DNA of 64,000 nucleotides, taken from positions 1,101,001-1,165,000 of the forward strand of contig JBBBDQ010001186.1 in the NCBI GenBank assembly GCA_037127315.1, in the 5' to 3' direction. A program made the position numbers and the translations under genes. How positions within the stretch are numbered: the stretch's first letter is position 1; each line of letters starts with the position of its first letter. Below, one piece after another: positions 53,021 through 63,934 of this stretch. The notes beneath the pieces were generated by a model that had not been told where the DNA came from, did no database searches, and saw nothing but the letters and a program-made list of their open reading frames with translations. The DNA comes from Ascarosepion bandense (taxonomy: Eukaryota > Mollusca > Cephalopoda > Sepiida > Sepiidae).

Positions 53021-54123
53021 CTTTTTTGTTTTATGTACCATGTTAGGAGGTCTGCAATCATGGCCTTCCACATCTGCCTATCCTTTGTAGCACTTAACAC
53101 CCTTTCTCTTGTTACCCCTCCCAAACCCCGCTCCTCCATCCATCTGCTCAAGTCCATCAAGTAAGTCATGCATTGCTTTCCCCTGTCTCTCTTTCCCTCT
53201 ATCTGTCATTGTGAATATCAGATTCTACAAGTTCTTCTTCCTTGTGACATGTCCCAGAAACATCAGCCGTCTTTTCCTGATGTCAAGTAAGTTTCCTTTT
53301 CATTTTCTTCCTCTCCAAAACTTCATCATTGCACACATGCTCAGTCCATGGTATCCTCAGCATTCTTCTGTAGAATCTCATTTCAATTGCTTGAAGTCAT
53401 TCCTTCATCTTTGATGGAATTGTCTAGCATCCGCTTCCATATTGAAAGACAGACATCACATAACAATCCAGTCCTCTCTTCTTTGGTTCCAATTAAATTT
53501 TTCTGTCTTTCAATACTCTAGTCAGCTTTTGGAATGCATTCCTGGCTTTTGGAATGCATCCTTTGGTTCTAATTGTCACACTTTCTGTCCTCTGTTAAAA
53601 CACTTCCCAGGTATTTGAAATTCTGTAGCTGCTTGATTTTAGTATCCCAGACATGTAGTTGGCATTTTGGGCTTATCTTTTTACTGATTTACGATACATT
53701 CAGTTTCCTTGTAGTTTATATGTATTTCTTTCATTGCACTTTCTTTAGCTACATTCTCTAGAAGGTCTTATAGCTTCCTTTCCATGTCTGTTACCAGCAC
53801 TGCATATCTGCATATCTTATATTATTCAGTTCTGGCTGCCAATAACGAATCCTAACATAATTTCTAGTTCTCTCAGAATTGCTTCACTGTTATAGGTTGA
53901 ATAAATCTGGTGAGATGACACATCCTTGTCTAACACCCCTTTCTATCTTTGTATATCTACTGAACTCATTTTCTATCTGTATGTAGGCAGTTTGCTGCCA
54001 GTACAGATCTATTATTGCACTTAAATTCATTAAGTTTAGGTACCATAGAGAAAATTTCATCAGAACAATTGCCATGAAAGTATTTCTATAAATATAGCCA
54101 ATATAGTCCCAAGTGTTTAACAT
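53021..54123 (-). pseudogene. RTE-type LINE, RT and C-terminal region
   Basis: Read on the minus strand with frameshifts. RGVRQGCVISPDLFNLY (about 53885-53945) is the RT block normally followed by the FADD box. Only a degraded NIRYAD trace follows near 53810. Then come LQNFKYLGSVLTED (about 53600-53640), a KKRGLDCYVMSVFQYGS block, EMRFYRRMLRIPWTEHV (about 53340-53390) and GKERQGKAMHDLL. It ends with RMEERGLG- and ATKDRQMWKAMIADLL-type sequence near 53040-53130. The architecture matches the widespread RTE-like endonuclease-RT polyprotein. The endonuclease and N-terminal RT part are missing. Confidence 0.85.
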
Positions 54124-54211
54124 TACAAAAACTAAGTCAATTTTCAGCCGATTTAAATATAGAGAAATAAAATGAATAAATTAAATAAAGTAAAAACTAT
54201 AAAATCTTGGG

Positions 54212-54212
<1 letters not shown>

Positions 54213-54243
<31 letters not shown>

Positions 54244-54290
54244 ACACACACACAGACACACACAGACACACACACACAGAGACAAAGTTC
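54213..54290. repeat. (AC)n microsatellite with AG interruptions
   Basis: About 75 bp of AC repeats with several CAGACAC interruptions. 54300-55040 holds one weak PLE-tail similarity near 54400-54600, shared with 55090-55205. Confidence 0.95.
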
Positions 54291-55038
54291 TATTTATAAA
54301 TAAGTTTAGATACAGTCAAAAAGTCATAACCTTGATATATATAAGAAATATAAAAAAGGACATTGAGGTTAACACCCGGCAGCAACACTCTGTTTCATCC
54401 TTAAATACAACCTTCAGGCCATCCTGTATATATTATGTATTTAGATAGCAATCCTTCTTTTATGTATTTTTTTGCATATGATAAATAAGATATATTTTGT
54501 AAGTTTTTATTCAGTTTTTCTTGTATCAGGAAAAAAAGCAAATTTATAAGAATATATATACATTCTTTGTGTATGATCTTTAATCAAACTTGTATTAATT
54601 AAGTGCTTTTGCCAAAATACACATTATGCACAACCAGAGCCATATATTTTTCTCTCTGTTTATTATTACAAACACATACAATTGTTACTATATTTGCCTG
54701 AAAAGATCTATCAATACCTCACTAATAAAAGTAGTAAATCCCTGTTTTAAGGCCTATTTTTGGTTATACTCACAAAGTCTTTCACAATAAATGATCGGAG
54801 TGGAACTTCCCCACCCACAACCCAGTGGGGGCTTCTTTTGCTCAATATATATTGTAATAAATTTGTAAAGATATAAACAAAAAGAACAATGCAGAATTAC
54901 ATAGGCTATCCAAATAAGGTTAGTCAACAAACAACACTGCTAGGCACTTTGTAACACAATGGATGAGAAAATTTACTCAATTTTGCTTTGAATAGGATAT
55001 ACTCATTCATTTCAAAAACTAAAGTTAGGTACACTGAG

Positions 55039-55042
<4 letters not shown>

Positions 55043-55086
<44 letters not shown>
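55043..55086. repeat. (TA)n microsatellite
   Basis: About 22 TA units. Confidence 0.98.
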
Positions 55087-55090
<4 letters not shown>

Positions 55091-55204
55091 TGTGTATTTA
55101 GGCAGTAATCTCTCTTTTATACAGGTTTCATTGAAGACAACTAACAAGATACTGTGATTTAGCTTTATATTTAATTTTTCTTGTGTTCATAAAAATGTTT
55201 TCTT

Positions 55205-55700
55205 TTCTGAACAAAAAGTGTGTAAAAACACTGTATATGCGAGCTCTTTCGGATATTTTTAAGACATTATCAAGGGTGATTTTTATTTTTTATTTTTATC
55301 TAAATATGTGGGTTTCTTTTATGTATGTGTCTAAAGTTATAGAAATGCTTTAATTTTTGAACACAGTCAGCAAATTGTAGCCGTGTTCGTGGTTAATGTC
55401 AGTGAGTGTTGAAGTTCCCTTTTTTTACTATTAGTGCTTCTATTATTTTTATTTTTATTTTTTTTTTACATGTGAATGAGACTATTATACTTGTATTTTC
55501 TACTAGTATGTTTCAATTGAAGCTGGTAGTTTTTTGTATGTTTAAATGAATTCTAATGGAGTTATGGTCAGGTAGGTGTAATGTAAGTAGTCTAAATAAG
55601 CACATAGTAGTGTGACTAATGTAATTTTTCATGAGTTTAGTTTCATCACTAACATAGTTCCCTAAGGTTCATTTGAACTCAAACTCAGATAAAATAAAAA
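55205..55700 (-). pseudogene. Penelope-like element, GIY-YIG domain and tail, minus
   Basis: Conceptual minus-strand translation gives YISHTTMCLFRLLTLHLPDH, then NSIRIHLNIQKTTSFN, NTSIIVSFT and a terminal HEHGYNLLTVFKN-like block (about 55650 down to 55340). This is the spacing of PLE GIY-YIG endonucleases. The tail at 55240-55275 reads CTTGATAATGTC...ATCCGAAAGAGCTCGC, a common PLE 3' end. AAAAAGTGCTCGATATAG just beyond (minus, near 55845) is the shared tail block. Confidence 0.7.
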
Positions 55701-55754
55701 GCTTAATCGCAATACCTTGTCAGTCATCTTTAACAAAACACACACATGCACACA

Positions 55755-55757
<3 letters not shown>

Positions 55758-55801
<44 letters not shown>

Positions 55802-55924
55802 GTTATTACAATGGTTTAATAAAATTACACTATTAAGCTCTACTCTATATCGAGCACTTTTTATTAAAGTAAATGCTTGAACATTGGTTTGTAATCTACA
55901 TGTTCTTTCACTTTCTTATAATAC

Positions 55925-55999
<75 letters not shown>
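55758..55999. repeat. (TA)n and (TA)n(TG)n microsatellites
   Basis: TA at 55758-55796; TA at 55925-55947 passing into TG to 55999. Confidence 0.97.
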
Positions 56000-56000
<1 letters not shown>

Positions 56001-56239
56001 GAGGAAATTTTAAGACAAAATAACTTGTGACACATTAGGACTTCATTGGGTTGGGTTTGTTGATGTTATGACTACATATGCACATGGATGAGATGCTTTT
56101 AGTATCAACATTTTTTAAATAATATTTTTATTTTATCTTATTTTATTTTATTTTGAAATCGAGCCAAATTCACCAATATTGTTTTCTTTTTCTTTCCTTC
56201 ATCTGTGGTGTCTTCTGACATATCTAATATAATTATATA

Positions 56240-57031
56240 ATAACCGTTAAAAACACGCTTACAAAATATTTATAAAGCAATAACACGCAATAAAGTGCTT
56301 AGATCTTAAAACACACCAATTAAACCGTACAGTACAAAACAACAGAATACAAATCAGAAAGGTCGTTTTATTAATTATCATAATTTAGGTAATTACCGCC
56401 GAAATATCGCGCGGGCGTAGTAGTAGACAAAAAAATAATCCTGGAGCCTATTTCTTAGGAAAACTATAAACATCACGAAGACGGGCCCAAGAAAGGAACT
56501 CAAAAATGCCACCAAGGTCCACGTCACTCTATCTGCCGATATTCAAAACCTCATTCACGTCCACACTCAAAAGCAACACTCGAATCAGCAGAACTGAACC
56601 AACTACAAGGAGACCGCCTCAGATTACGGTGCCACGTCTACAGTAAAAAGTAAATTCTATCTATCTTCTTTATCCACGTTACTACTACAAACGCATATAC
56701 ATATTGATTCTTTTACACAAACACACATGTAACCACACTTCACAGTTCTCACATACGTATGAAGTATCCAAGAACTTTAATAACAACAACAAAAAACATT
56801 ACTCATTTAATGCACTTAACCAACTTTTGTTTTCTTGTTGTTATATGAAATCAATGTCAGTTCTTCATACTATATTGTCTTTTCCTACTAAATTTTATTC
56901 TTTAAATAAAAATCGTGGAAATATTCTAAACGGTCGAATTACGAGCAGTTCTGCAACGATATTTAATTTTTTGTATCGAATCTCGACACTCCAAATTTTG
57001 GTTTAGAAAACCAAGTGGAAATATTGCGACA
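56240..57031 (+). mobile_element. Gypsy provirus 5' LTR
   Basis: About 770 bp homologous to 62745-63930. Shared landmarks are AATATCGCGCGGGCGTAGTA, AGCAACACTCGAATCAG, CCTCAGATTACGGTGCC and ACACAAACACACATGTAAC. It ends at ...GCGACA (57031), immediately before the primer-binding site. The left end is unclear because the 5' flank is decayed. The two LTRs differ at many positions, so the insertion is old. Confidence 0.85.
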
Positions 57032-57033
57032 AA

Positions 57034-57055
57034 TGGTGACCCAAAGGTGATTACC
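57034..57055 (+). other. primer-binding site region
   Basis: TGGTGACCCAAAGGTGATTA directly after the LTR is the usual start of the Gypsy leader (TGGTGACCC...GTGAT). 57056-57195 is leader or gag start without a readable frame. Confidence 0.65.
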
Positions 57056-57199
57056 TTGTGAAAACTGAACACACAACTATACGTATGTAAAAAAATACGG
57101 AACAAAACAAATAGTTGACAACAGTCGCGCTGAATTCACCTGCATATAAACGCAACAACATAAAGTCATGTTTATACAAATGCAAAACAATCACTGTCA

Positions 57200-58768
57200 T
57201 GAAGAAATGTGCCCCTGAACTTTGTCCTCTCAAAATTCTACAGCTACTACCTCTCTGCTTCTTTCTTCTCTGCCTGCTGGAAGTCCTCCTCGGTGGTTCC
57301 TGTATTTAATAACGCTGGAGAACTTTCAGGCCCTTCTAATTATCGCTCTATCAGCCGGCCTACCAATTTTTGGCAAGGTTCTTGAGGCTGTTATCAATGC
57401 TGAAGTGGTTCAACATGTCACAGCCCACTACCTCTTCTCCGATAAACAGTATGGTTTCCACTTCACCAGGTCTACTGCTGATATGTTAACGACCATCACA
57501 TAGTATATATACCAGGCTCTCGATAAGAACGGCGAAGTTCGAACTGTTGCATTTGACAGAGCATATACTGGGTACTGGCCTTCTATGCAAGCTACAAGGC
57601 AATGGTATAAATGGACGATTGTTTGACCTAATCCAGTCTTTCCTTTCTAATCACATAATGAAGGTAGTACTGAATGGGCATGCTTCCAGATACTATCATG
57701 CGAACGTGGGTGTCTCTCAAGGCTCTATTTTGGGTCCTACGCCTTTTAATCTTCATCAATGATCTCCGTGATCCCAAGTGGGCATCTATGCTGACAACAC
57801 AACCATTTACTCCCGCCCCGATAAGAAATCTGCCGAGGCTGACAAAGCAAATTTCGCTGATGATCTTGAAAAGAATATCCAATCTGTGGTGGACTGGGGT
57901 AAGAAATGGCTCGTAAATTTAAATGCTTCCAAAACGAAGCTGCTATCCTTTAACCACCACCACAGACAACCGCACTTACCCCCATCAGAATAGATCACGT
58001 TAGTCTCCCTGAAAGTAAAACACAGCGCCCAAGTGGTACGACTACATTGAATACATTTTAGGAAGCTTGGTTCCTTGTGTAAGGCCAGGAAGCTTTTCTC
58101 GTCTGAACCCATCTTGCACATATATAAATCTACCATCTGCTAGTGCATTGAATACTGCTGTCACATTTGGTCGGCTGCCGCTACTATTAATCTCGGACTT
58201 CTTGACAAAATCCAACAGAGAATCTGCAATGCAATTGATCACGACCCGGTAGCTCAACTCCAGTCACTTTCTCACCAACGTAATGTGGCTTCCCTCTGTC
58301 TCTTATACAAATATTTTCACAGCTTCTATTCCGATGAGCTTAGCACCCTGCTGCCCCCTCTGCATAAATTTACTTGAACTACTAGACTAGCGGATAGGTT
58401 CCACCTTTTTACAGTAAAACCAACCAACTGCAACTTCTACATTAACAGCTTCTTTGATTACACTTCTCGCCTGTGAAATTCCCTTCCGTATATTTGCTTC
58501 CTTGACAGCTACAATCTCCAATTTAAATGCAATGTCAATTGCCATCTCTTATCTCCTTGACTAGCATCCTTCCCCTTGTATCATGTTCTTCTCCCTTTCC
58601 AGTCTACTTTAATACACCTCTCTTCACATCAGTGTTCTCATCCTTCTCTTACCCCTTCTCTGACACCCCCTGTAATTTGTTCTTCTTTCTCATCACTCAC
58701 CTCTTATGTCACCCCCTGCACACCAGTGGCAGTTCTGCCTTGCTTGGGGTGAAATAATTTTAAAAAAT
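57200..58768 (+). pseudogene. LINE-J, longest copy, including RT core
   Basis: This copy extends upstream into the RT domain. A LYSYYLSASFFPACWKSSS-like block (about 57215-57300) is the region normally reading FPxxWKxAxVVPIFK, and a SNYRPIS equivalent follows at 57335. QYGFHFTRSTADMLTTI (about 57447-57500) precedes VSQGSILGP (57710-57735). YADN at 57787-57798 stands for the catalytic YADD, with the second Asp changed to Asn. The C-terminal STIRP/WSAA, YKYF and RLWNSL blocks follow, frameshifted. The 3' end GCCTTGCTTGGGGTGAAATA lies at 58736-58755. It is inserted in the gag region of the Gypsy provirus. Confidence 0.88.
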
Positions 58769-58794
58769 TCAACAGAAAAAAATTTGTTTTGCAA

Positions 58795-59240
58795 AGAGCC
58801 CAACACTGCTATTTAGTGGAAAATCTAACAGCAGAAGTCGTAGAAAAGGGTATGGACTTACTCTAGAAAATGTCAGAAGAAAACCCCTACGATAATTTGC
58901 GAACAGCCAGAATTAAACGAACAATAATTTCAAACAAAACAATGTTACGCGACATATTTACCGAATTCTTTCCCAGTTATTGAAAATATATGAAGACTCT
59001 GTTAAGAACCAATGTCATGGCAGAAAATATTCTTAGGAGATTTTGCTTGGACAAATTCCCCAACATGACACTAATTTTAACACCCGTGCCAAAGAAAACA
59101 GAACTGGAGAAAATTGCGGATTCTACTGGCCGGATTTACATCAGTTTCAGAGACTAGAAACTGAATGCATTGTCACCACAACCCTACGAACTAATAACAA
59201 AATGAGCAATTTTAGCGAAACAGATGCGGTCCTTTTTTAA
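58795..59240 (+). pseudogene. Gypsy gag, C-terminal part
   Basis: A discontinuous frame shows a VENLTAEVVEK block, then ENPYDNLRTARIKRT (about 58880-58925) and LDKFPNMTLILTPVPKKTEL (about 59050-59110), then RIYISF. This is the order found in capsid-like Gag of mollusc and arthropod Gypsy elements. The Gag N-terminus has been displaced by the LINE-J insertion. Confidence 0.75.
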
Positions 59241-59329
59241 CCTAAAATTACAGCAAGGAGCTCCACGTGAAATGAGCAGAACTTTATAGAGACGGAGTAG
59301 CAGCAGGAGTTTCAGCATTGATAGAGGAA

Positions 59330-59625
59330 AACGGAAATTTGACGTTTGTTACTTCCATCATAAAGTTGGCATAGAGGTGAGACGTTGTTTGAAACCTTGT
59401 GCCAGTAGAGACGACGACAATTGCTGGATTCTCACAAAAGTGTCGTCTGTTTTATATCCAGGATAGAAATCACCGATATATTTTTAAAAGACGCTGGAGC
59501 CGAAGTGAGTGCCCTACCACCGGACTCAAAACAAACTTCAAGCTGCTAACGGAACAAACATTTATACTTTAGGCGATTATTAAACTGTGTATGCGGAAAA
59601 ACTTTTTGTGGTTTTTCAACGAAGC
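59330..59625 (+). pseudogene. Gypsy zinc-finger-like linker and protease
   Basis: FHHKVGIEVRRCLKPC stands for the usual YHxKFGxxARxCxxPC linker. A SSVLYPG block precedes the region equivalent to FLIDTGAEVSVLPP. That region is readable only after frameshift, as GAEVSALPP (about 59497-59520), followed by LQAANGTNIYTLG. The catalytic DTG is broken. The RT core that should follow is missing. Confidence 0.7.
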
Positions 59626-59631
59626 TAACAT

Positions 59632-60188
59632 TCAGTGACTTAAGTGCCACACGTGATACACGCTTGGGGGATCATGTCTCGAAAGAGACATGACTGACTT
59701 GGCAGAAGGTTATCCTCTATCTATGAGTCAAACAACAGGACAGATTGGGTTATAAAGCCTTGGCTGGCAACCAGTCTACCGCAGAAAGCAATGGCAACCT
59801 ACTGCGGGATAACCTTCTGCCCAATCAGTCATGTCTCTTTCGAGACCAAAGCGTGTATCACGTATGGCACTTAACTGACTGACTGAATATAATAGTTGGA
59901 ATAATGATTAAGGCTTATATTGGTCATAAAGTGGGGGATCAGTTTATTACTTCATAACAATAGGAAACCGATCCCCCACTAATTACTACATAATAATATA
60001 ATAGATTTCTTTTCCCTTTACCTATGAGTCAAATAACAGGACAGATTGGGTTCTAAAGCCTTGGTCGGCAACCAGTCTACCGCAGCAATGGCAACCTACT
60101 GCGGGATAATCTTCTGCCCAGTCAGTCATGTCTCTTTCGAGACATGATCGCCCAAAGCGTGTATCACGTATGGTATTTAACTGACTGA
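59632..60188 (+). mobile_element. SINE-A composite with palindromic linker, second locus
   Basis: Order: an inverted SINE-A tail (59632-59714), a headless SINE-A (59716-59886, plus), the linker (59887-60019) with stem-loop GTGGGGGATCAGTTT.../AAACCGATCCCCCAC at 59930-59981, then a second headless SINE-A (60020-60188, plus). The linker and its SINE junctions match 4978-5145 in reverse complement. It sits where the Gypsy RT core should be. Confidence 0.88.
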
Positions 60189-60194
60189 ATCAAC

Positions 60195-62375
60195 TTCACA
60201 CAATCAACGTCACTAAGACAATTGCAAAGATGTATAGTCCTTATCAAGGAAAGTTATAACTAATTGTTCAGCAATCCTATCTCCCTGGATGAATATACTG
60301 AAGATCAAGAACAAAAACATTACGTTACAAGGAGATTCTCTAAAGCCATTTAACAACGCCAAAATATATTTCCCTAACTGTAATAAGTTGAATTACATCA
60401 AGGACAGCGAGGAAATTAAACTCATCCTCACAACTGATGTTTCATCAACAGTTGTGGGTGCGGTTATACACCAAATTTAAGACAAACAAATCACACCCAT
60501 ATCTCTTTTCTCTGCTTAACTAAATAAGGCCCAATTTAAATACAGCACCTTTTCTAAGGAGCTATTAGCAATATACCCAAATATTAAACATTTCCAACAC
60601 CGCCTGGAGGACAGGGATTTCACCATTTATTCAGACCATAAACCATTAGTATATGCATTACACACGCATACTGACAAATATAATCTGCGAGAAATCAGAC
60701 ACCTGGATATATTGTATATTGTATTCCTATTGAAGATTTTGCTTCGAGGAAAAATGCTTATCTATTAGTTTAAGAAATTTATGCCCAAGTTTAAAGTTAA
60801 CGAACTGATTAAAAGGAGTGTTATACCATATGATTTTCCTGCTTCTATTTTTCTTTTTGAGTTCCTGAATTTTTCCACAAAGTTAATTTTGTATGATTGA
60901 TATCCGCTATCTTTAAGAATTTTATCGTAAATTACTTATATATATATATATATCAACATACTGTCTCTTAGATTTTTAAATCATTCTTCTTTAAAGAATC
61001 TCTGAAGAAGCTTGTTAAAGTGAGATATGTTAGATTAAAAACACTTTTTTCTACTTGTTCTTTAATACAGACAAATATAATCCGCGAGAAATCAAACACC
61101 TGGATTACATTTCTCAGTTCTCTTCAGACATCAGATGTATGACAAGTCAAGATAGTGGCAGATGCACTATCACGTGCCACAATTGCTTCTTTAGATTCTA
61201 ATTCTTTGAATTGTTAAAGAAAAAACCACAGACTTCACTGCAAGAAATACAACAAAGCACATCACTAAAAATAGTTGAACTACCTCTTCCATTCAGTGAG
61301 ACAAAATTTTATTGTGATATTTCACAAACTCAACCACGGCCTTAGGTACCACCAAAGTTTGAGATAGCAAATATTCTAACCCTTCCATAAATTGTCTCAC
61401 CAAGGAAAACATTCAACTGTGAAGTTAATTATTGAACATTTTGTCGGGCCAAACATGTCAACCGACATAAGAAATTAGACAAAAGCTTGTTTATCATGCC
61501 AGAAAAAGAAGATTAATAATCACACCAAATTACCTGCTGGCATATTCAGTACAGCTGATGCAAGATTCAGCAACATACATGGTGTTATTGTAGGACCCTT
61601 ATCTTGTTCTCCAGGATATACATATATCCTTACAACCATAGGTTTACCTGCTGGCCTACTGCAATAGAAATAATTTAGAGAGTTTAATCACTTACTCGAA
61701 CTTGACACATAAGAACTACAGCCTATCACTCTTATGCAAACGGGATGGCAGAACATTTCTACAGATAGTTAAATGGAGCTCTAGCGATGAAACAAAATAA
61801 GTTTGATTAAGTAGAAAATTGATCACTGGTACTTTTATTAACCAGAAACATTGTAAAAGAGAACTTGGGTTGTACATCAGCTGAAATGGTTTTCGATAAA
61901 TTATTGACTCTACCTCGTCAATATTGTGATGACAACAAGAACATTTTTGCCTACAACAACGTTTTTGCAGGAATTGAAACTTAGAATGATATCATTAACA
62001 TTTACACATTCACGGAAACCAAACAAAATATATACCAACTAAACGACCTTTACACTTGCACATATATATTTATAAAAAGTGGCAGCATAAAAGAAACTTT
62101 ATGTTCAAACGATTCATATCTATACCAATCATTGGCAGAAAAAACAAGTATTTCCTCACAATGAAAAATGGAAAATATTGCTATTGATCGGATTAAACCG
62201 GATTATGTCAATAACCAATTCTCAAAACAGCGACAAACAGAAAAACATGATCATCCAGATTCCAATATCAGTCAAAGATGAATGAAAAACATCCAGCAAA
62301 GCAAATGACACCCCACCAGAAAAAATAACACAGAAGGATGTTACAACAAGATGTGGGAGTCATGTGCATTGGCAA
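60195..62375 (+). pseudogene. Gypsy pol: RT end, RNase H, integrase
   Basis: FTQSTSLRQLQRC (60195 on) is the end of RT (LRQLRRFLG). RNase H follows with LILTTDVSSTVVGAVIHQI (60423-60478), FSKELLAIY (60550 on) and FTIYSDHKPLVYAL (60620-60665). A foreign insertion (60709-61069) splits the sequence before REIKHLDYISQFSSD (61085 on). VVADALSRA, the zinc-finger Cys pair in ACLSCQ (about 61480) and GPLSCSPGYTYILTTI (about 61595-61640) follow, the last with the first catalytic Asp lost. Later come NIVKENLGCTSAEMVFD (about 61850-61895) and IAIDRIKPDYV (62175-62205). CGSHVHWQKH lies near 62355-62380. There are many stops and frameshifts. Confidence 0.88.
60709..61069 (+). mobile_element. PLE-like insertion with 36-bp target duplication
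   Basis: It interrupts the Gypsy RNase H. GACAAATATAATCTGCGAGA...CCTGGAT is present at 60673-60708 and again at 61070-61105 (two mismatches). The insert has a short KKFMPKFKVNELIKRSVIPY-like reading, a TA tract (60938-60953) and a tail ATCTCTGAAGAAGCTTGTTA AAGTGAGA at 61008-61035. A long target duplication and this tail suit a PLE fragment. Confidence 0.65.
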
Positions 62376-62435
62376 AAACATGACAAAACTTACTTGAGAT
62401 ATTAAAATATTGATTCCTACATATCCTTACAAATA

Positions 62436-62750
62436 TACTACTAATGATCTGGATGGAGGGTTTTGTGCCCATTAAAAATATACTACTAATGATCTGGATG
62501 GAGGGTTTTGTGCCCATTAAAAATATACTACTAATGATCTGGATGGAGGGTTTTGTGCCCATTAAAAATATACTACTAATGATCTGGATGGAGGGTTTTG
62601 TGCCCATTAAAAATATACTACTAATGATCTGGATGGAGGGTTTTGTGTCCATTAAAAATATACTACTAATGATCTGGATGGAGGGTTTTGTGCCCATTAA
62701 AAATATACTACTAATGATCTGGATGGAGGGTTTTGTTGTGCCCATTAAAA
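62436..62750 (+). repeat. 45-bp minisatellite, 7 copies, at the pol end/PPT
   Basis: TACTACTAATGATCTGGATG restarts every 45 bp (62436 to 62706). One reading frame gives TNDLDGGFCAH-stop, which looks like the Gypsy pol terminus. Purine-rich GGATGGAGGG resembles the polypurine tract before the 3' LTR. A shifted frame stays open on both strands, giving spurious 111- and 151-residue ORFs. Confidence 0.95.
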
Positions 62751-63934
62751 TATTTGATGCAATATTTATAAACCAATAACACACAATAAAACACACTCAT
62801 TAAACCGTACAACACAAAACCACAGAATACAAATCAGAAAGTTTGTTTGATTACTCGTCACAATTTATGTAGATACCGCCAAAATATCGCGCGGACGTAG
62901 TAGTAGACATACCACATGGTATTATAGAATCAATTAGGAATAAATAAAATAATATAATTCTGGGGCAAATTTCTTAGAAAAACAGTTATAATTATCACGA
63001 AGAAAACGAGCCAAAGAAAGAGATAAATGCCACCAATGTCCAGGTCACTCTAGCTGCTGATTTTTAACGTCCATACGCAAAAGCAACACTCGAATCAGAA
63101 GCATTGAACAAACTACAAAGACACTCCCTCAGACTACGGTGCCTCCGTCCACAGTAAGAATTAAATTCTACCTATATCCTTTATTCATGTTACTACTACG
63201 CACACATACACACATGGCCGTATCTGACTACCGGGCACAGGTCCAAGCCGATCCGTGCAATCATAGTGAAAATCCGGGCAAGGAAAAATGTCTTCGTCAG
63301 AAATCAAACTAAACAATTCACCAAGAAAGAAAGAAAGAAAAAAAGAAAGAAAGAAAAACGAAGAAAACATCCGAATGAACGCAGTAAAAATCTGTTTATT
63401 TATTAATTTTGGGAGAAAAGATTGGTTATAAACTCAAAAAGTCCGAACCCGATTTCCTGCTTTCGTTCACATTCTGTGCCTAATTTCCATTGGAATAGCC
63501 GAAAAAATCCGCAAAACTCATAGTTTCTGGAAACAGATGACACTGATGACGTCATCATATTGTCAACTTATAAATCCGGGCAATTTTCTCAGTGCCCGAT
63601 CTTTTTTTAGCATCAACTACGGCTCTGCATACACATACCGACTCTTTGACACAAACACACATGTAACTACATTAGACTGTTCTCACATACATATGCAATA
63701 CAGTTTCTGTCCATGAACTTTACTAACAACCCCTCTCAGATAAAGCACATTACTCACTCAATACAATTAACCAACTTCTTGTAAACTTGTATATAAAATT
63801 AATATTATTTGTTCATGTGACGTTGACTTTTTCTACTGAATTTTATTCTTTCAAGGAAAGTTGTGGGAATATTCATAACGGCTAAATTACGAGCAATCTC
63901 GTAATGTATTTCAACGTTTTAAAAATCCCGAGTA
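62745..63934 (+). mobile_element. Gypsy provirus 3' LTR, interrupted
   Basis: Matches the 5' LTR in order from AATATTTATAAACCAATAAC to the region TACGAGCAATCTCGTAATG (63890-63908). It is interrupted by a hAT-like element at 63213-63627 and truncated at the right by a LINE-J 3' end. Confidence 0.85.
63213..63627. mobile_element. hAT-like non-autonomous element, 415 bp
   Basis: An 8-bp duplication CATACACA lies at 63205-63212 and 63628-63635. The ends are imperfect inverted repeats (CATGGCCGTATCTGA versus CAGAGCCGTAGTTGA, 11 of 15). Subterminal CCGGGCAC and GTGCCCGA are also inverted. The 5' LTR lacks it, which confirms the empty site. There is no transposase; an (AAAG)n run sits at 63325-63357. 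Confidence 0.8.

Noticed and set aside
62341..62796. 151- and 111-residue ORFs on both strands with a 15-residue repeat
   Set aside because: The 45-bp unit is a multiple of three and lacks stops in these frames. The frames are a by-product of the minisatellite, with no independent coding evidence.
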